From JBKHYG01 sp046565595 (GTDB lineage Bacteria > Actinomycetota > AC-67), in the NCBI GenBank assembly GCA_046565595.1, contig JBKHYG010000044.1:1-9904 (forward strand): a stretch of 9,904 nt of DNA, read 5' to 3'. Within the stretch, counting starts at the first letter, position 1. Each line of letters begins with the position of its first letter. The notes beneath the pieces are model-generated. The model was given only the letters and a program-made list of their open reading frames with translations. It was not told where the DNA came from and ran no database searches. This document shows positions 6,018-9,904 of the stretch, in pieces. The translations under genes and the position numbers were made by a program.

Positions 6018-7229
6018 CTATAGGGGGATCGAGCCCGAGACGATCAGCACCTCGCTCGGATCTATGTCCCCGAGCACCCGAACTCGTGGCGCCTTGGATC
6101 TCTCGAGTTCGGCCAGCAGTTCCTCCGTTCGATCGCGCACACATAGGGTCACCAGCGGAGCCAGGAACCCGGCCGGTTCTCGTCTCGTCGTGAGGACCGT
6201 CGGGGCCAGGTACCGTCCACCCTCAGGCAGACCTTCCCCCGAGATCCGCGTCCCCCCGCACAGGATCCCACCCCCTTCGCGTCCGACCCTGGCTGAGTAG
6301 TCGAGAGCGTGCTGCAGGGTCTCGGCGTCTGCAACCGGCCCAACCTCGGTGGCCGCGTCACAAGCTCTGCCGATGCGACTCACCACCGCAGTTTCGGCCA
6401 GCAACTTCCCGACCCTCTCGGCGATCGCCTCATGGACCAAGCCCACGCGGGGGGTGGCGGGGCCACTTCCCGTGCCGAAAGCCTCGGCGAGCGCCGCCGC
6501 GACCTGGTTCGCATCCGCCTTGTCGTCGGCGACGACCGCCGTCGTCGGATCTATGACACTCAAGGAAGCCACATGCGATGCGGCCGCCTCCGCGAGCCCG
6601 ACGGCGTCCGCACGGCGTCCCAGCCAGACGACCCGGTCGATCACGGGACTAGAAGCAAGCTCTCGGGCATCCTCGGACGGCAGGAGCGCCACGAGTCCGG
6701 ACAGCATGTTCGCGGCATCGGCGGCCTCGACGATGCTCGTTGCGTGCGCGCGTGCGCGCGGATGTGGAGCCAGCAGGACAGCGCCGCCTCTAGACAACGC
6801 CTCCACTGCCACCACCGCCCAATCCTCGAACCGAGACCAAGCGTCGCCGGAGATCACGACGACCTCCGGATCGAGTTCAGGCAGGTTAGGGATCCGCTCT
6901 CCGAGGCGATCGATCGTCTGTGTGAAGCGAGATCGTGCCGCGGATATGGGAGTGCCGAGTTCGGAGACCTCCCGCTCGATGGAGACCCTTGACCCGGTCT
7001 CGAGTTTGGCCAGCAACGACCTCACCGACGCCGAGCGGTAGGCGGCATGGGTCCTCGGCCACTGGCCGGCCCTCAAGGCTTCCCTGGCATCCACGGCCGC
7101 TGAACGCATCTGCGAGGTGGCGGCGGTATGAACGGCTACGAGCGGCTCGCCGGTAGACGGGTCGTCCATCTCGAACATCCCGCGCCGCGCACCGGTGACC
7201 CTGGTTCCGCGTAGGTAGATACGGTTCAC
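6018..7229 (-). CDS. Aldehyde dehydrogenase superfamily protein, probably catalytically inactive
   Basis: A 403-residue intact frame with a recognisable aldehyde dehydrogenase skeleton: MDDPSTGEPL (21-30) like the 'NPATGE' strand, a Rossmann-like middle, FGTGSGPATPRVGLVHE (251-267) at the position of the catalytic loop, EVGPVADAETL (295-305), ILCGGTRISGEGLPEGGRYLAPTVL (322-346). The family usually has 480-500 residues. The catalytic Cys of the GQxC loop aligns with Pro257; the general-base Glu of the ELGG motif is absent (SLSVIDP, 222-228); the cofactor-binding PWN motif and the KPSE lysine are replaced by SGDAW and LLAPHPRA; EEIFGPV is degraded to AGFLAPLV; and the C-terminal oligomerisation arm is shortened. 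The three remaining Cys (290, 324, 363) are not in the active-site loop. I infer a pseudoenzyme, possibly structural or ligand-binding. The GTG start follows TACCAT by six bases. Confidence 0.82.
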   Translation of the reverse strand: MNRIYLRGTRVTGARRGMFEMDDPSTGEPLVAVHTAATSQMRSAAVDAREALRAGQWPRTHAAYRSASVRSLLAKLETGSRVSIEREVSELGTPISAARSRFTQTIDRLGERIPNLPELDPEVVVISGDAWSRFEDWAVVAVEALSRGGAVLLAPHPRARAHATSIVEAADAANMLSGLVALLPSEDARELASSPVIDRVVWLGRRADAVGLAEAAASHVASLSVIDPTTAVVADDKADANQVAAALAEAFGTGSGPATPRVGLVHEAIAERVGKLLAETAVVSRIGRACDAATEVGPVADAETLQHALDYSARVGREGGGILCGGTRISGEGLPEGGRYLAPTVLTTRREPAGFLAPLVTLCVRDRTEELLAELERSKAPRVRVLGDIDPSEVLIVSGSIPL

Positions 7230-7235
7230 GCCCCG

Positions 7236-7263
7236 ATGGTAGCCGTCGGGCCTGTAGCGTCAG
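7236..7263 (-). promoter_or_regulatory. Candidate promoter of the aldehyde dehydrogenase homologue (CTGACG, 16-base spacer, TACCAT)
   Basis: On the minus strand CTGACG (7263-7258) precedes TACCAT (7241-7236) by 16 bases, and TACCAT ends six bases before the GTG at 7229. It overlaps the upstream box of the divergent gene at 7268 within only 38 bases, so the two promoters may compete or be co-regulated. Confidence 0.45.
7255..7260 (+). promoter_or_regulatory. Candidate -10 box (TAGCGT) for the 102-residue gene
   Basis: TAGCGT ends seven bases before the ATG at 7268, in line with the leaderless pattern of the window. There is no Shine-Dalgarno and no evident -35. Confidence 0.4.
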
Positions 7264-7267
7264 CGTC

Positions 7268-7576
7268 ATGTGTAGAGCGTGCATGGCTGCGGTCATCGCG
7301 CCCGAAGGGGATCAGCAGAGGATCCGTCGGGCAGCGGGCCTAGAGGTTCAGGTCTCTGACCTTGCCTCCTCGAGCAGCGAACTCGATCCGTCGGCGAGCT
7401 TCGATGTGCTGATCATCCTCGGAGCAGTCGAGCCAACGACCAAGGAGCCGGCGTTGCTTGCGATAGGGCCCGACGAGCCCGTGTGGGCAGACCATTGCAT
7501 CCCCGACGGGGACGACCTGGCCGACCGGCTACCCGGGGCCGTCGTGAGAGCCCTCATCGAACGACGCAAGCGCTAG
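7268..7576 (+). CDS. Hypothetical protein, 102 residues
   Basis: An unrecognised small cytoplasmic protein. The N-terminus MCRACMAAVIAPEGDQQRIR has a C2-x2-C5 pair if the first ATG is used; a second Met at residue 6 would remove it. The middle SFDVLIILGAVEP (44-56) and LLAIGPDEPVWADHC (63-77) look like the beta strands of an alpha/beta domain, followed by a helix near the C-terminus (LPGAVVRALIERRKR). I do not identify a catalytic motif. The gene is divergent from the aldehyde dehydrogenase homologue across 38 bases and is followed after 17 bases by the next plus-strand gene. The first ATG is preferred because of the TAGCGT box seven bases upstream. Confidence 0.65.
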   Translation: MCRACMAAVIAPEGDQQRIRRAAGLEVQVSDLASSSSELDPSASFDVLIILGAVEPTTKEPALLAIGPDEPVWADHCIPDGDDLADRLPGAVVRALIERRKR

Positions 7577-7580
7577 GACC

Positions 7581-7586
7581 TAGAGT
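7581..7586 (+). promoter_or_regulatory. Candidate -10 box (TAGAGT) for the small-protein/M20/methyltransferase operon
   Basis: TAGAGT ends seven bases before the ATG at 7594. It lies in the 17-base gap after the preceding stop codon. The spacing equals that at 7255-7260, and no Shine-Dalgarno separates box and start. Confidence 0.5.
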
Positions 7587-7593
7587 CCTACCC

Positions 7594-7866
7594 ATGAACA
7601 AAGACTTCTTCTCAAGCCTCGACCAACGACGCGAAGACTTCGCGGGACGCGTTGACGCTCCGAGCGTCGCCGTCGATGTTGCGCTGCATTCTGGTCGCGT
7701 CATCAAGGTCGAGTCGGTCACCGAAGCCGCGGAGGGTTTCCTGCAGATCGACGGAGTCGACCGGAACGATCTCGAGACTCCGCTGTCGGTAGCGGTTCCC
7801 TACCACCAGATCGCCTCGGTCGTGTTCGTCAAGGAACGACCCAGGATGGGCCGCGCAGGCTTCTGA
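7594..7866 (+). CDS. Small beta-rich protein, 90 residues, possibly Sm-like
   Basis: I do not recognise a named family. After a helical N-terminus (MNKDFFSSLDQRREDF) the sequence alternates as short beta strands: VAVDVALHSGRVIKVESVTE (26-44, a turn at SGR), GFLQIDGV (48-55), PLSVAVPYHQIASVVFVKER (63-82). This layout, 'V-x-V-x-L-x-S-G-R-V' followed by a late 'V-P-Y-x-x-I-x-x-V', resembles the Sm1 and Sm2 motifs of Sm/Hfq proteins, though any small SH3-like barrel would look similar. The start is the ATG at 7594 with TAGAGT seven bases before it; the frame is open upstream to 7483 but that part overlaps the preceding gene. Its TGA overlaps the ATG of the M20 peptidase (TGATG), so the two are probably co-translated. 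Confidence 0.75.
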   Translation: MNKDFFSSLDQRREDFAGRVDAPSVAVDVALHSGRVIKVESVTEAAEGFLQIDGVDRNDLETPLSVAVPYHQIASVVFVKERPRMGRAGF

Positions 7867-9188
7867 TGTCTCGGACCGTCGAACTGCTTCAACAGCTGAT
7901 CCGGAATCGGTGTGTGAACGACGGCACGCCATCCTCCGGCGGCGAGATCCGCAGCGTCGACACGATCCGCTCCTTCCTGCCAACCCAGGGCCACGATCAG
8001 GTCACCTTCGAGCCGATCACAGGTCGCGGTTCTCTGCTGGCAACCATCCATGGAAGTGATCCGAGCGCACAGAGCGTGATTTTCATGGGGCATCTCGATG
8101 TCGTTCCGGTCACGGCCCCAGAGCGGTGGGAACGCGACCCGTTCGGCGGGGAGATCCACGACGATGTGGTGTGGGGCCGTGGCGCCGTCGACATGCTCGA
8201 TGTGACCTCGACCATGACCTCCGCGTTCCTCCGGCTTATCGAGGAGGGGTTCCGTCCGCGCGGGACGCTACATCTGCTCGCGGTTGCCGACGAAGAAGCG
8301 CTAGGAACCCACGGAGCCGGCTACCTGTGTGAGCAGCACGCCGACACCGTCCGGAGCGACATCGTCCTGACCGAGTTCGGGGGGATGAGGCTGCCCTTCT
8401 CGAGAACCCCGGTCGTGCCGATCGCGGTCGGCGAGAAGGGGACCTACTGGTGCACCATCAAGGTCACCGGCACGCCTGGTCACGCCAGCATGCCTCTACG
8501 CGCAGACAATGCCCTCGTGAAGGCCGCAGAGGTTGTGCGGCGCCTCTATGAGTACCAGCCGGCACCCGTCCTGCACGAGGCCTGGCGCAGTTTCGTCGCG
8601 CAGGCCGATCTGGGAGACGAGGCTGTGGCCGTGCTGACCGACGGCGCGCGTCTGCAGGACTTCCTGGCCGAAGCTCCCGTACCCGTCGCTCGCCTCTTCC
8701 ACGCATGCACCCATACGACCTTCGCCCCCACGATCATGAGGGCAGGAGTCAAGACGAACATCATCCCGGATGCAGCCGAGATCCAGGTAGATGTGAGAAC
8801 CTTGCCAGGTCACGAGGCTGCGGAGGTGCGCGCGATGCTGTCTGAGGCTCTAGGGGACCTCTGGGACCAGGTCGAGATAACGGCGGACAGCGACTCTCCA
8901 GCGACCATCTCTCCGGCGACCTCGCCCGCGCTCGATGCGATCGCCAAGGTCACCGATTCGCTGAACCCCGGCTTGAAGATCGCCCCGACGCTGCTGAGCG
9001 CCGCGACCGACGCCCGTCACTTCCGACGCATCGGGGCCGAGTGTTACGGGGTTGGCCTCAAGAGCGATCGGATCGGTTTCGCTGATTTCATGGGCATGTT
9101 CCACGGCGACAACGAGCGGGTCGACACCGAGACCCTCCGTCTGGAAGAGGAATACTTCTACCGGCTTGCTCACGAGTTGGTCGGCTGA
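7866..9188 (+). CDS. M20 family zinc metallopeptidase/deacylase
   Basis: A 440-residue enzyme of the ArgE/DapE/CPG2/carnosinase-like group. Di-zinc site residues are visible: His76 in MGHLDVVP with Asp78, bridging Asp109 in GRGAVDM, the base Glu143 and ligand Glu144 in ADEEALG, Glu170 in LTEFGG, and His413 in MFHGDNERV. The lid or dimerisation domain starts near GTYWCTIKVTGTPGHASMP (192-210) with His206, and ends before NIIPDAAEIQVDVRTLPG. Such enzymes hydrolyse a C-terminal or N-acyl amide bond of amino acids or dipeptides; the long insertion and the 'NERV' ending fit aminoacylase-1/carboxypeptidase-like M20 members, but the substrate is not decidable. Start and stop both lie in TGATG overlaps with the flanking genes, which fixes the start and argues for one operon. 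Confidence 0.94.
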   Translation: MSRTVELLQQLIRNRCVNDGTPSSGGEIRSVDTIRSFLPTQGHDQVTFEPITGRGSLLATIHGSDPSAQSVIFMGHLDVVPVTAPERWERDPFGGEIHDDVVWGRGAVDMLDVTSTMTSAFLRLIEEGFRPRGTLHLLAVADEEALGTHGAGYLCEQHADTVRSDIVLTEFGGMRLPFSRTPVVPIAVGEKGTYWCTIKVTGTPGHASMPLRADNALVKAAEVVRRLYEYQPAPVLHEAWRSFVAQADLGDEAVAVLTDGARLQDFLAEAPVPVARLFHACTHTTFAPTIMRAGVKTNIIPDAAEIQVDVRTLPGHEAAEVRAMLSEALGDLWDQVEITADSDSPATISPATSPALDAIAKVTDSLNPGLKIAPTLLSAATDARHFRRIGAECYGVGLKSDRIGFADFMGMFHGDNERVDTETLRLEEEYFYRLAHELVG

Positions 9189-9904
9189 TGGTTCACGAGG
9201 CTGCGGGGCAGGGGTTCCAGGCGGCCGCGGACGCCTACGCCGCAGCCAGGCCCTCCTATCCCGATGAAGTGGTTGCGCGCTTGGCCGACGAGTTAGGGCC
9301 GGTCGTGCTCGATCTGGCGGCCGGGACCGGGATCTTCACGAGGCTGCTGTCGGGGCGAGTCGAGACCCTGATCGCCGCCGAACCCGTCGCAGCCATGAGG
9401 GAACGCCTCGTAGGTGACCTCCCGCAGGTTCCGACCGTCGCGGCCACTGCAGAGTCGCTGTGTTTCGCAGAGGAGAGTTTCTCGGGAGTGGTCGTCGCAC
9501 AGGCCTTCCATTGGTTCGACGCCGCGACTGCGATAGAAGAGATCCGTCGCGTGCTGTTACCCGGTGGCGCACTCGCCGTTGTCTTCAACATCCGAGACGA
9601 TCGGACCGACTGGGTCGCGCGGATGACCGAGATCATCGATCCGTTCGAAGACGAGATCCGGGTACCGCGTTACCGGGACGGCGCATGGCGGCCAGGCATG
9701 GCCTCTGCGTCCTCGGGGTTCGATCTGATCGAGCAATGGATCGTTGATCACGAACAGCCGATGGATCCGGATGGATTGGTCGCCCGGGTCGCCTCGACGA
9801 GTTTCATCGCCCGGCTAGACCACGAGCGTCGCCAAGGGGTAGAGAGTCAGGTTCGCGCACTCTGCGAGAACCATCCGCAGTTGCGGGGGAGAGAGCGCTT
9901 CAGT
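9188..9904 (+). CDS. Class I SAM-dependent methyltransferase, 3' partial
   Basis: The frame is open for 239 codons from the ATG overlapping the M20 stop (TGATG) to the end of the window, so it has no stop here. It begins MVHEAAGQGFQAAADAYAAA and continues RPSYPDEVVARLADEL, the 'Y-x-x-x-RPxYP' opening common in methyltransferases of the Methyltransf_11 kind. SAM motif I is VLDLAAGTGIFT (about residues 40-51), the acidic position after strand 2 is Glu65 in IAAEP, motif IV is SGVVVAQAFHWFD, and RVLLPGGALAVVF follows. The substrate is unknown. It is unrelated in its variable parts to the methyltransferase at 3493-4365. The gene is probably expressed through reinitiation after the M20 peptidase; I see no separate promoter. 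Confidence 0.88.
   Translation, partial: MVHEAAGQGFQAAADAYAAARPSYPDEVVARLADELGPVVLDLAAGTGIFTRLLSGRVETLIAAEPVAAMRERLVGDLPQVPTVAATAESLCFAEESFSGVVVAQAFHWFDAATAIEEIRRVLLPGGALAVVFNIRDDRTDWVARMTEIIDPFEDEIRVPRYRDGAWRPGMASASSGFDLIEQWIVDHEQPMDPDGLVARVASTSFIARLDHERRQGVESQVRALCENHPQLRGRERFS

Noticed and set aside
6309..7041. Two overlapping plus-strand frames of about 230 codons
   Set aside because: Both are antisense to the aldehyde dehydrogenase homologue, whose frame shows real family motifs; the antisense products are Ser/Ala/Arg-rich and featureless.
1..9904. Defence, phage, CRISPR or insertion-sequence system
   Set aside because: I looked for transposase or integrase motifs, direct repeats with spacers, terminal inverted repeats and toxin-antitoxin-like pairs; the genes are metabolic or informational and no such signature is visible.

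Overview
The window is GC-rich, gene-dense bacterial DNA without RNA genes, mobile elements, CRISPR arrays or any gene-free stretch longer than about 75 bases. A mycothiol S-conjugate amidase (Mca-like) points to Actinomycetota, since mycothiol is an actinobacterial thiol. Compact gene spacing and a recurrent -10-like hexamer immediately upstream of start codons (leaderless genes) agree with this. I cannot place it below phylum; an Acidimicrobiia-like or other uncultured lineage would fit.

Layout. (1) 1-1225, + strand: the end of a branched-chain amino acid ABC transporter ATPase (LivG type) and the complete second ATPase (LivF type), joined by a TGATG overlap. (2) 1222-1737, - strand: a small two-helix membrane protein with a C-terminal Ada-like zinc-binding motif; its stop codon shares a CTAG palindrome with the livF stop. 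(3) 1791-4365, - strand: a probable operon of a class I methyltransferase, a Tex30/KANL3-type alpha/beta hydrolase and an FMN-dependent 2-hydroxy-acid dehydrogenase. (4) 4441-4812, + strand: translation initiation factor IF-1 with an unusual basic N-terminal extension, divergent from the methyltransferase. (5) 4825-5691, - strand: Mca. (6) 5741-5953, + strand: a 70-residue orphan. (7) 6018-7229, - strand: an aldehyde dehydrogenase homologue that has lost its catalytic residues. (8) 7268-9904, + strand: a 102-residue orphan, then a likely operon of a 90-residue small beta protein (possibly Sm-like), an M20 metallopeptidase and a second class I methyltransferase that runs off the window; the last three are linked by TGATG overlaps.

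The genes look like ordinary chromosomal housekeeping and catabolic genes: amino-acid uptake, hydroxy-acid oxidation, thiol-conjugate detoxification and peptide or amide hydrolysis. I see no defence, phage or secondary-metabolite system. The points most worth a second look are the aldehyde dehydrogenase pseudoenzyme, the TANNNT hexamer 6-9 bases before eight of eight examined starts, the extended IF-1, the Sm-like small protein and the membrane-anchored Ada-like zinc motif.
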